Positions 11,079 through 21,500 of a stretch of DNA of 64,000 bases are shown here, in pieces (the first letter of the stretch is position 1; each line of letters starts with the position of its first letter). The notes beneath the pieces are model-generated. The model was not told the origin of the DNA. It saw only the letters and a list, made by a program, of their open reading frames with translations, and did not search any database. This DNA is from Diploptera punctata (lineage: Eukaryota; Arthropoda; Insecta; Blattodea; Blaberidae): the NCBI GenBank assembly GCA_030220185.1, contig JASPKZ010004202.1, positions 872,001 through 936,000 of the forward strand, given 5' to 3'. The translations under genes were made by a program, and so were the position numbers.

Positions 11079-11470
11079 TATAGGCCTAATAAGAACAGTT
11101 AAGTCTCGTAGACTACGATGAGCAGGGCACGTGTCACGAATGGATAATGAAAGAAGGGCATGGGAGCTTCTTGTAGGAAAGCCAGAAGGAAAACGTCCAG
11201 TTGGAACATCAAGAATGAGGTGGGAGAATAATATTAACCATAATTTAAAAAAAGTAAAGTGATCTCACAACACGCCCGGAGGCCCTTGGGGTAGTAGGAG
11301 GTTAAGGCTCCCATTTTTCTAGACAATCGGCACTTTATGTCAGCCGGGTTGTCAACCCTGTGTGACTAACCATAATTAATGGAAGTGAATTATACAGGGG
11401 ATGATTGGAAAGCATTGGCTCTGGATAGGGGTGTATCCACGCGGCCATGAACGTACTGGTTCGATAGTTA
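11079..11470 (+). mobile_element. LINE-P 3' end (continuation)
   Basis: LIRTVKSRRLR and WELLVGKPEGKRPVG followed by the terminal region with GCGGCCATGAACGTA. It is itself interrupted at 11264-11375. Confidence 0.8.
11264..11375. mobile_element. Small insertion in LINE-P
   Basis: About 110 bp not present in other LINE-P copies. TAACCATAATT stands on both sides (left near 11237, right near 11367), which suggests a target duplication. The end sequence (GTGATCTCACAACA) recurs inverted near 5612-5640. Confidence 0.5.
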
Positions 11471-11944
11471 GGGCACGCCAGTGCTACATGGTCAGTAACG
11501 CGAAGATTTCGCAACGTGGCAGAATGTGATGCAGTCCAGTTATCGCTGAAACCAATTGATTCTGATGTGGAATGTAGTTGAACCTTATCTTGGGTTATCT
11601 CCTCCTTCCCACACGCTCATATATTATTTCATTGCTAGAATGTGTATGTTTAATAATAAAGGAGTTGCATCCGGTCTTCATTCTATTTTACAATTCTTGC
11701 TTCTCGCCTTGCGGCAGTCTTCAAGGTACCGTAAAACTTTGACATATTTTTCAAGGTACTAGTAATATACAATGAAAAATTAGAAAAGAAAAAGAAATAT
11801 TACAAGACTTAAATAACATGCATGATAAAATCACTTTCGTCGAAGAAATAGAAGTTAATAATAGTGGAATGCAGGCTTTCACGGCCGGTAATCATGGTAT
11901 TAAAATATTCCGGGCTATGTGGCCGTGGTCTATAACTGGCGTTT

Positions 11945-11992
11945 CTTCCAGACGTTTCTCCCTCAACTGCGGAGGGCATCTTCAGTGGCGAG
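11945..11992 (-). ncRNA. Hammerhead-like motif D1
   Basis: Minus-strand arm of the family-D foldback. Core CTGAAGA and GAAAC are intact and stem III is reduced to CG, so ACGT is palindromic if A15.1-U16.1 is counted. Confidence 0.6.
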
Positions 11993-12034
11993 CGCTTCCA
12001 GCTGTTGTTTCCCTGTCGTAGACTCGACTGCGAA

Positions 12035-12085
12035 TGCGCTCGCCACTGAAGATGCCCTCCGCAGTTGAGGGAGAAACGTCTGGAA
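12035..12085 (+). ncRNA. Hammerhead-like motif D2
   Basis: Plus-strand arm. CTGAAGA at 12046-12052; stem I begins CCA/TGG on either side. Same core as D1. Confidence 0.6.
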
Positions 12086-12210
12086 GAAACGCCAGTTATA
12101 GACCACGGCCACATAGCCCGGAATCTTTTAATACCAGAAGTTAATAATAGTATAAACTAGTTAGATTTGTCTATAACCAAAAATCTACACAACAATTTTG
12201 TCTTTAAGCT

Positions 12211-12520
12211 AATTTATGTCAAGAAGATCGAGATAAGTAGATTTCCGAGCAACACCGGGTAATCAGCACGGGGAATCTTAAAATAATTACGATATACATT
12301 TATAATTATTTTTCATTTTACTTATTCAACTAATCAATCGTAAGAAGTACATTAATTTTCGTATTTCAGATCATTTATGCCAGGAAGATCGGGATGAGTA
12401 GAATCCCAGGCAACGCCGGGTAATCAGCACGGGGTAACTAAAAAATATAAATTTATAATTATTTTTCCTTTCACTTATTCAACTAAACATAAAAGCACAT
12501 TAATTTTAATTTATTTGGGC
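12211..12520. repeat. Two-unit tandem repeat with CCGGGTAATCAGCACGGG
   Basis: Unit 1 from about 12211 and unit 2 from about 12368 share a GAAGATCGRGATRAGTAGA block, GCAACRCCGGGTAATCAGCA, and then TTTATAATTATTTTTC with CACTTATTCAACTAA. The CCGGGTAATCAGC sequence is reminiscent of Helitron 3' ends, but I see no confident terminus. Confidence 0.6.
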
Positions 12521-12529
12521 GTAGCAGCG

Positions 12530-14455
12530 CACGCCGGATATTGCATAGTTAGTTATAAAAGTTCCTTGCAGTACAGTTTTCAATATTTTGTCAGGATATT
12601 CGTTACACTCATTGTTTCTAAATTTGCATTGGATTTTTCTGTGCTGTTAATACTTTTGAGAAAAAAAAATTAGCTGATTTTTTTCATGTTGGCGGAAATC
12701 GAGATAAATATGAAAATATAAAAAATCATAACTCATGAGCATTTTGAGTATGATTAAAATCCAATGCAATTTTGGTTCTTTGTAATCTTACAGATAAGTG
12801 CTGAAAATTTCAGTTGAATAAGGCAAAAATTGCAGTGCAAGGAACTTTTTTTAAATGGGCATGCGCTTGAAAAATACACTTTGAGAAAAAAGTCTACAAA
12901 GTTTTTCATGCTTCTGACTGCTTTAATAACACACAGTTCCAATTTCTGTGTTGAAACAAATATTTCTTTTGGATATTTATGCCAAACTGTATGGTAGAGA
13001 CTCTCATTAATAGGGCAAGGCAATTAATGATTTTGCATCTTTTTCTTATGAAGGTTGAAACATTGCTTGCATATATGAAAATGTACGGCATTAAAAAACG
13101 GATTAAATAAAAGCAATTTGTTAGGGCATTTTTTGCATTTTCTTAACTTTTTTAGGGATATGTCATTTTTTGGCAATTTTTAGGTCATTTTGAGCATTTT
13201 TTACGCTTTTCCAGAAGGCTGTGACATTATTTGTATTTGATTTAAGATTTTTAATATAATTCAGTATTTTTCCTTGTCAATACAATTTCTTGGAATTAAG
13301 TAGTCGTTTTGCTAACTACTGCCCCTATTTTTCAAGGTATGTGCATAATGAACTTGCCCACTTCTAGGAATTTTATTCAATTTCTTAGAGCTTATGCTAG
13401 CTTCTACCCTTATTCTGATTGTTAACTGCAATTCAAAATTGTTGTAAAAGTGCACTGTGTAATTGAAATGGATTTTCTGCAACAAAAAGGTGCTGTAATA
13501 TGTATTTTTTATTACTTTTCTTTTAATATTTTGATGTTAAGTTAAATTTTATGTAATTCAGTAATCAAGTGAGTACTTAATCCAGTAAATAGTATTTTTT
13601 ATTGGTAATTCTTAGCTTTTTGTCATTTTTTTATTGGTCATTTTTTGTATTTTTAGGTCATAAATGCATTTTTATTTTGCATTTTTTACCAATTTATAGG
13701 TAATTAAAGCCTTGCCCTACTCATTACCATTTTGGGGTTTTCCTTTTGTACCTCTCTCCAATAATACATCTGATGCCAATCGTTGATATATTGATATTAT
13801 TTTTGTCACTAGTTCTGGGGGAGTTTAAAAATGGCCGTCAGGGCTTTAATAATGTCGAACTAGCGATAAGTTATATATTTACTTGGACAGGAAGCTTAGA
13901 GGAATTTCATTTGAGATAAAAACACAAAATGTGTGTTTTGGTCAATTTTCATTCAAAATTCACTCGTGGCTACCCTTAACCCTTAAATTCGTAATGTATC
14001 CTTTTGGATACATCAGTTGGTTCAATTAATTTATTATTTAAAATAAATCAGAAGAAAACGAACAAAAATAATCCACTTAAATGTGTGTCTAATTATACAA
14101 TATACCTAATAATAACAGTTACACAAGATACCATTTTCACTGCGGTCCGCCACATTCAAATAACTAACAGAAGAAATATCTGTTTTGCCAATTTAAGGGT
14201 TAAATAATTTCTCAACAATAACAACCACGAAAATTAAATTCCTTCGGAATTCGTTAAGAACTCAAATCTTATTAGATGAGTGTTGATGAAGAATGTGTTG
14301 AATCAAGTAGCGATATGCAATTACTCATGTAATGGGACTCGTGTCAGATAACATAGTTACAACACATACCTAACCTATGACTCAAGCATTTGTATTCATA
14401 CACACTCGTAATTATATTATAACAAAGTCTATTATTCTCCTAACATAATTATTTC
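12530..14455. other. AT-rich stretch without recognised features
   Basis: No exon, tRNA or placed repeat. 13110-13700 has repeated GGTCATTTTTTGCATTTTTAG-like phrases, perhaps an old diverged simple repeat. Confidence 0.45.
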
Positions 14456-14458
14456 GCG

Positions 14459-14610
14459 ATATATATATATATATATATATATTTTTGGCATTTGGCAATG
14501 AAGGCAAATATGATATAAAAAGAAAAATGAATGCTTGAGTCGGGATTTGAACCCGAGTCTCTAAACTCTGTACGTTTAGCGCTGTAACCAACTGAGCTAC
14601 TCAGCGGTTT
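14459..14610 (-). repeat. (TA)n plus tRNA-like sequence
   Basis: A TA run (14459-14482), then on the minus strand a tRNA-like sequence with A-box TAGCTCAGTTGG, a 6-bp anticodon stem CTAAAC/GTTTAG and B-box GGTTCAAATCC. Acceptor pairing is imperfect. A relative with a mirrored end sits next to the TA run at 36365-36545. Better read as a tRNA-derived repeat than a working tRNA gene. Confidence 0.6.
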
Positions 14611-14833
14611 AAAAAAGTCAGTACATTTTATTAATTAAATTTAAATTAAACCCTGTCTCATTTTGGTTTCAGTAATTTCATTGCATATTTTGCTTTATAT
14701 TTACATATTCGCACCTATTTCCATTAGCCTATGCTTCGACATAGAAAATTGACGGGTCGGAATGAGAGACAAAGAAAAAGGGATATATATTCCCGTACAC
14801 ATAATAATAGGCCAAATTTAAATAGTATAAATT

Positions 14834-15145
14834 CTTCTTCTTCTTCTTCTTTTCCAGGATTAGGTCATGTGACCTGTTCCGGTCTCAATCCATCGTTTCC
14901 TTGGCCGTCCAAAAGATATTTTCCCATGTGGTTTGTAGGTGTTGATCTTTTGGGTAATCTTGTATTGTCCATTCTGTGTAAATGTTCTTTCCATTGGTAT
15001 TTGAGCTCGTCTAGTTTATCAACTATTGAAAATATCTCCAGTTCATTTCTTATTGATTCATTGTGTAATCTATCCACGCGTGTACATCCTTTACAGATCT
15101 TAAAAATTTCATTTCAGTGGCTTCAATGTGTGAGATATCTTTTTT
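14834..15145 (-). mobile_element. LINE-V 3' end
   Basis: Minus strand encodes RVDRLHNESIRNELEIFSIV, then YQWKEHLHRMDNTRLPKR, ending in a GAAGAAGAAG tail (the TTC run at 14834-14850). Better copies are at 33530-33905 and 61040-61690. Confidence 0.75.
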
Positions 15146-15360
15146 TTTGTAAGTACCCAATAGTATAAATAGTATACAAATGTCAAATGATGCGTTGTTT
15201 TTTTTTTTTAATATGGCTTAGCCAAGCTATACCACATATGAATTTCCTATCGTTGGTATTTTCAAAATAAATAGAAAATTAATGCATAATGGCGTATTTG
15301 TGACAAACTTGACAATTTAATGAATTATGGTCGGATTTCGACCACTGGCATATATAATCA

Positions 15361-16106
15361 TAAGTAATGCCACGAGTGATTTCCAAATTATCGATAAATT
15401 CACGACTCACGAAGTGAGGAGTGAATTTTCTAGAGAATTTGGAAATCAAGAGTGGCATTTGTTAGGACTATTTAACGAATAAAATTAAGCTGTTTACTCA
15501 CAAATCATTATTTAACTATAGTTATTTTAAAATATTTATATATTTAATGTAAACGGCGATGTTTGAAAACAAATGAGAAGCAATAGGTACGCTTCATCTG
15601 CTTCTTTTGTTCATCACTGCAACCAGATCATACTATTTATTGCCAAAGCAACGCAATATTGTAAGAATGCTCTCTAGTGGAGAAAAAATGAAACACATCA
15701 AACTGTATATTAATTCATTTTTGATGTCGTATGATGTAAATATGACAATTATATTTTTCTGGATTGTTACCTGGGAAAAAATACATTTAAGAAAGTGCAA
15801 ACAGTGGTTTCTTTTTTTGGTGGTATAATCAATTGCTACAAATGTTTTTATATTAACTCCCACATGCGGCATGTGTTGACATTCATGCACTATATATACA
15901 ATCTGGTAGCAGTATTTCTCACAGGCTCAGTCACTGCAAAATAATGTTCAGACCTGTTCAGAATATTAAAAAGGGGGAGCTTTCTTTAATATGGTAATTA
16001 TAAAACTGATAAATATTTCGTGAAACACGACTCTGATTGGTTATAAAACAGAAATCATTGAAACGTGATTGGCCATTGACTCCCATTTGGGACATGAGTT
16101 AAATAG
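15361..16106 (+). mobile_element. Repeat W, flanked by ~95-bp direct repeats
   Basis: Begins TAAGTAATGCCACGAGTG and ends GAGTTAAATAGTC. The first 100 bp form a hairpin (ATGCCACGAGTGATTTCC against GGAAATCAAGAGTGGCAT). Copies lie at 31768-32425, 35828-36820, 40850-41840, 46540-47200 and 47200-47885. This copy sits between direct repeats at 15262-15360 and 16107-16200. No coding capacity; class unknown. Confidence 0.7.
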
Positions 16107-16713
16107 TCAAAATAAATAGAAAATTAATGCATAATGACGTATTTTGACAAACATAATTTAATGAATTATGTCGGATTTTGACCACTGGCATATATAATCA
16201 CTACAAGATCTATGGTCCGCACCACCCTCATGTTTGTTCCATTTGGCCCGCGGTATAAATACATTTGGGTGGCTCTGTTCTGTGAACTGTAGAACCGAAG
16301 AGATGATTATGATGCACATACAAACAGTTGAATAACTATACTATGTTGTAATCTCAAGTTTTATTACCTATAAATCGTATTGCAAGTTATTAGTGACTAA
16401 ATGAGACGTTATACAAGGAGAACTGTTAATAAGGAAGGATATACACAAGTGTGTGGGATAATGGTTTATGTAACGGCCAGTTAAAGGGATTTACGAGACA
16501 TCGCACAAACTCTCAAGGTTTCGTCTGTATATCTCCAACAGCTTATCATGATTGCGATAAAGGAAGATATCTTCTCTTTCGATAACCTTCCCTTAGGTAT
16601 TTCCCAACACAATTCGTACTTATTTTCAAGATATGTGAAATGAACTTTCAAAAGTACGCCTGAAGCCTCTGTAACGTGTAGGCATTATGAAAACTAACGA
16701 TGTTATTTTATTC

Positions 16714-17515
16714 TTCTTCTTCTTCTTCGCTTTCCCCCACTTATAGGTTTCCCGTCTTCAGTTTCCATTTATCTCTATCATTCCAATCTCCTACTTCCAA
16801 ATAACCTATCATCCATTATAGTTCTGACGTAGGTTTTCCATTTCCATCTGGTCTGCCACGTTTATTTCTTCCAGGGGGTGACCATTGGTATATATTTTTT
16901 GGCCATCTTTCATTTTCCATTCTTTGTACAAGGCCATACAATTTAAGTGTTTGATTTTCAATCCTCTTAACAACAGATGTGGTGACATTCATTTCTCTCC
17001 GAAGGAATTCATTTCTTATTTTATCCTGTCTTGTTTTTTGGAGGCTTCTTCTAAAATAATCAAATTCAACTGTTCTAATTTTGTTCTTTTGTAATTCCGT
17101 CAAAGACCAAGTTTCACTTCCATATGACAAAATATTCTGTATTATGCTCTTATAAATTTTCATTTTAGTTTCCTTTGTAATATTTTTATTCCAAATTATT
17201 CCATGTAATGTCTTAGTTGCATTTTTTACCATTGCAATTTTAGTCTGTACATCTCTCTCACAGGTACCAAAACTTGTAATTATTGACCCAAGATATTTAA
17301 AAAATGCACACTTTTTTATTTTCCCTGTTTCAAGTATGAGGTCATCCACATCCTTTCCCAAACACATATATTCTGTTTTCTGTAAATTTATATTCAGTCC
17401 CCATTTTTTATATTCTTCCACTAGTTTATTTATCATATATTTCATATCATCTTCATCCCCTGCAAAAATTATTTAATCATCTGCAAACAACAATGGATGC
17501 AGTACTTTTCCTCCT
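16714..17515 (-). mobile_element. LINE-Q RT and C-terminal tail
   Basis: Minus-strand frame of 209 codons with KYMINKLVEEYKKWGLNINL, TEYMCLGKDVDDLILE, FKYLGSIITSFG, YGSETWSLTELQKNKIRTVE and MENERWPKNIYQWSPPGRNK. It ends in a GAAGAAGAAG tail (16714-16729). The FADD box is broken at about 17473 by an in-frame stop. Confidence 0.85.
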
Positions 17516-18015
17516 AAAAAAACTAAAGATTGCGATTTTAAAATATCTATAGAGAAGACAAAAATAAATAATAGTTTTAAAAACTAAAACAACACGCTTT
17601 ATTAGAAAACTAAACTAAACAATTGAAAAATAATTTTAATTTCCAACACGCTTGGGATAAAATGAAAGGGGCCAACAAAAAAATAATCTCCAACACATCT
17701 AGAATAAAACTAGAGTTATCAACAAAAGAAATAATTTTACCGTTAAAAGCGTGGGTGCTCTCTATATCAATTAATAGATTTGATAATAAACAGATATTGG
17801 TACAAGTAAAGTCTCAAAGAAGAAAATGTAAAAATCATAAAACGGACCTCGAGACCACAGCGGTGGACAATTTGACAACTACGTAATGACTGTCACGTGT
17901 TTTTAGGGATTCTCCCTTCCACAGAGAAATAGTTTAGCGACACTAGCGCCAACACACTAGCCGGGCAGACCCAACTTGGCCAAGTAATATATTTAATGTT
18001 GGTATTGTTTTTCAG
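17516..18015. other. Region upstream of Oatp exon 1
   Basis: Holds a 30-bp SINE-1 scrap (17846-17878, minus) and a short frame at 17623-17886 without a family signature. The last 25 bases (GTTTTTCAG) are a good splice acceptor for the first recognised Oatp exon, so a 5' non-coding exon should lie further upstream. Confidence 0.5.
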
Positions 18016-18222
18016 CGTGCGAGCCGCACGGCGGGCGCCATGGCAGACACATGCGGCCTGGGTCCCTCTTCCGACCCGCGTGGCTACGCAAGTTCGGGAC
18101 GCCTCGCTACTTCCTAATAGTGTACAGTCTGCTGGGTACAGTACAAGCTATGGCTTTTGTTTACTTCGTGGCAACACTCACCACACTGGAGAAGCGATTC
18201 AAAATTCCCAGCAGAACTACAG
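18016..18222 (+). CDS. Oatp: Oatp exon 1 (start codon, TM1)
   Basis: Acceptor at 18014-18015, donor GT at 18223. An ATG at 18040 in a strong context (GCCATGG) gives MADTCGLGP, typical of the cytosolic N-terminus. Restoring one C in the CCC at 18064-18066 brings it into frame with LFRPAWLRKFGTPRYF, TM1 and LTTLEKRFKIPSRTTG. Without that correction, the ATG at 18051 starts MRPGSLFRPAW in the downstream frame and could be used. Ends in phase 1. Confidence 0.88.
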
Positions 18223-18535
18223 GTAAATGTATCCAAGTTACAGCTGTCTTCAACCAACACTCCACCACTACAGTTTCATAACTATAATTTATATAAAAAC
18301 TAACTAAAACTATTACTACTCGACCACGTTATCTTTTTAGCCGGTGAGGGGAAGCAAAGGCGCTAGTGGTGAAGTAAGGGAAAAGTGTCTCCTTCCACGG
18401 TTGGTACAAGTGAATGACTGGGCAAGTGGTATAATCAGTGGCAAAATATAGTGGTAGGCCTACTTGAAATAGGAGATTCGCTGGTTGAATGGAAGAGAAG
18501 GCCTTATGGCCTTAACTCTGCCACTAAAATAAAGC

Positions 18536-18567
<32 letters not shown>

Positions 18568-21500
18568 GAAAATGTTTTTGCATGGCTACTAGTTCCCTCC
18601 CCCACTCGGCAATATTCCCTCTGCCACGCGCCTTTGGTTTCACCAAGACGGCAACAGTTATCAGAACTGGACAGTAACTCACCGGCACTACCGAACCCGA
18701 CAGTTGCAGAAAGGAAAAGGAACAAATTCGGAAAAGGATTCCATTGTTAAAACTTGCGAAATCTAACAAGTCCACTCTACATTCCCATTTTTTGTCCAAT
18801 GCCAGAAATGGCATTGGCGGAATTGTAATACATTTCTTAGGTTGGAGCATCTGGAAGGCGGTGTTACGTCACCCCGATGATATGATGGGTGATAAATTAT
18901 AATGAAGCGCCAGGATATTCCTTAACCTAAATTCTAGACCATGGGCAACAATAGGAATAATTCCCTTTGAGTAAAAAATCCTGTGGGTCTGACAAGAAAT
19001 CGAACCCGGAACCTCATGAAGTGTATCACAAACGCCGAGTACCCATGAGGCTAGTCAACCCAAAAAAGTAGACTATATATAAGAATTGCGAATCACTCTA
19101 TATTGACTATCATAAGAATCACTCTGTATGTATGTGTTTGATTACTATCAGATATGAAGTGTGGAATAAAACCTTATTGGGTGGATGGCACAATTAAATA
19201 AACGTCTGTGTTTATGTTTTTGACAAATGCCACTCTTAGATCGTTCTTATGAAATTTAAAAGTTATAGCAGACACTCTTTTTAGGAAAAAAACAGAAGAA
19301 ACTCGTGACTTCCACAATTCTAACATAGTGTACTTATGCGTTGCTTCCAAGACGTAGATTTCGTATTTGCACGATGACGAAGCGAATTGGGTTTCATTTT
19401 TCTTTGCTGACACGGTCCACGTAATATCTAGCTTATCTTCATACCGAGATACTTCCTCTCTCTCTCCTCTCTCTCTCTATCCTCTCTCCTCTCTTCCTCT
19501 CATCTCATCTCTCTCCTCTCTCCTCTCCTCTCTCTCTCTCTCTCGAATCAATCTCTCTCTCTCTCTCCTCTGAACATGCCTAGTAGTTAATCGAAGTCTA
19601 ATCTCATTAACTTTTTCAGATTACTTCGAATTTTGTGATATTAAACTTCTACGTAATTTAATATCAATTGATTTTGGTAATTAATAAAAATAAAACGATT
19701 TGATTTTCATATTATTACATATTTATATTATTATATAATTCAGGGACAGCTGTTTCGGTACCTGTACCTTCTTCAGACATGTTAACAAATAATTTGTTAC
19801 AAAAACTATTAATATTTGTGATAAGGGTAAGAAGTTAGATCTTTTGGAGGCTGTAGAAATAATAAATTTAAAAGTAGTAAAAAAATGTTAAATTCTCAAC
19901 TTGATTTGAATGAATCCCCTTTGTTAAATTAAAAAATTTTAAATAAATATTGTTGTATTGTTGCTTAGATCGGTTGGAACACAATTCATAATTTGTTAAC
20001 ATGTCTGAAGAAGGTACAGTGTACCGAAACAGCTGTCACTGAATTATATAATAAATACAAAATAAAATAAAACTACGTTTTATTTTTATTTAATTAATAA
20101 CTGGTTAATTATCAACTGGTTTTAGCGCAAGACAATTTTGATATGGAATTCATGATAAAAAAGGTTGAAAAGCACATATGAATCATGGGGTCTCACAGTA
20201 AATTTACAAAAAACAGAATATCTGGCAATAAATAGCAATGAAAGAGAAAACTTAGTATTGGAAGATGGAATCCAAATAAAGCAAGTGAAACAAACTAAAT
20301 ATTGGGAATGATTATGGATAACATCGAAGGTATAGGCAAAGAGAACATAAAACATAGAATTGAATTGAGTAGCAAAATAATATCATCATTAAATTCCATA
20401 TGGTGGGATAAAGCATATTTGGAAAGACACAAAAAAATATATTGGTAAAACATTGGTGGAATCTGTTGCAATGTACGGAAGTGAGGTATGGACAATCAAT
20501 AAGTACTACAAGAATAGACTAATAGCTCTAGAAATGGATTATTTACGAAGAAGTGCCAGGAAAGTCTAAATTAGAACGTGTCACAAATAAGGAAATTAGA
20601 AAACAAATGGAAGCAGAAGAAAGCATAATTGAAAGAATTGAGGAAAAGGAATTAAAGTGGTTAGGACATGTTTTAAGAATGGAAGATGAGCGATGGCCGA
20701 AGCAACTATATGAATGGCATCCTAACAGAAAGAAGAAAGAGGAAGACCAAGTTAACATGGAAGGAAAACATGAAGACAGTAATGCAAGCTAGAGGGCTAA
20801 GCATCGAAGATGCCCAAGACCGTAGGATTTGGAGGTTTGGCACGGGAAGACGGCAGCAGCTGTAAAAACCCGAAGATAGATAGATAATTAATAAACATGG
20901 ATTTTCATCAAGTAAACACCAACTCAAGTGATTAATTAATTTGGTGTTTACTTGATGAAAATTCATTATGTTTAGTGATTAAATAAAATAAAACTATTAA
21001 AGTTTTATACGATTTTCATATTTATTTAATACAAATTCTTTACAGCTGTTTCAGTACTTTGTACCTTTTAGACATATTCGTATAAGTCTAACTTTTTAGG
21101 AATTCCGAACTCCAGCAGGATACTATATAACTTCTCCCTCTTAATTGAATCATATTCCTTTTTGAAGTCTACGTATAGTTGATGTACAGTACCATTATAT
21201 TCCCATTCTTTTCTAAAATCTGTCTTAAGCTAAAAATGTGATCTGTTGTACACCTATTTCGGTAAAACTGCACTTAAACTGGCGTGAAATATTTTCAAAG
21301 TTCTATAGACAACAGTGCGCATGCACCAGAGTTTATAGAGCCAGCGATAACCCACAATCGAACACATATCGATTATCATCTTCGATTACTATCCGTCGCT
21401 ATTAAATTTAAATGACCAATATTGCAATAAATCCCCAAATCTATGTTAAAAATATATTAATAATATTAAAATTAGCAGACGTTTATTAAAAATGGGTGTA

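Larger units (their letters stand above)
11866..12135. mobile_element. Hammerhead foldback, family D, 16-bp target duplication
   Basis: Two ~100 bp arms in inverted orientation around a short unique centre. AGAAGTTAATAATAGT is present at 11850-11865 and 12136-12151. Each arm carries a family-D hammerhead-like motif pointing outward: CTGAAGA on the minus strand at 11979-11985 and on the plus strand at 12046-12052. Each is followed by T, a G/A mismatch, the 5-bp stem CCCTC/GAGGG, GAAA, CG and TC. Confidence 0.8.
19660..20095. mobile_element. Penelope-like foldback, family A
   Basis: Left arm on the minus strand, right arm on the plus strand, both ending in the same AATAAAAATAAAACG-like terminus. 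Each arm has a family-A hammerhead. The right arm retains coding remnants of the PLE 3' end, with a KLDLLEAVE-like and LNESPLLN-like peptide in shifted frames. Confidence 0.7.

Noticed and set aside
12754..13091. Overlapping open frames on the minus strand
   Set aside because: No family signature, AT-rich composition, no splice context.
14541..14608. Functional tRNA gene
   Set aside because: Acceptor stem does not pair properly and the anticodon would start with unmodified A for Cys; it recurs in repeats.
19367..19573. Ser/Leu-rich open frame
   Set aside because: Translation of a CT microsatellite.
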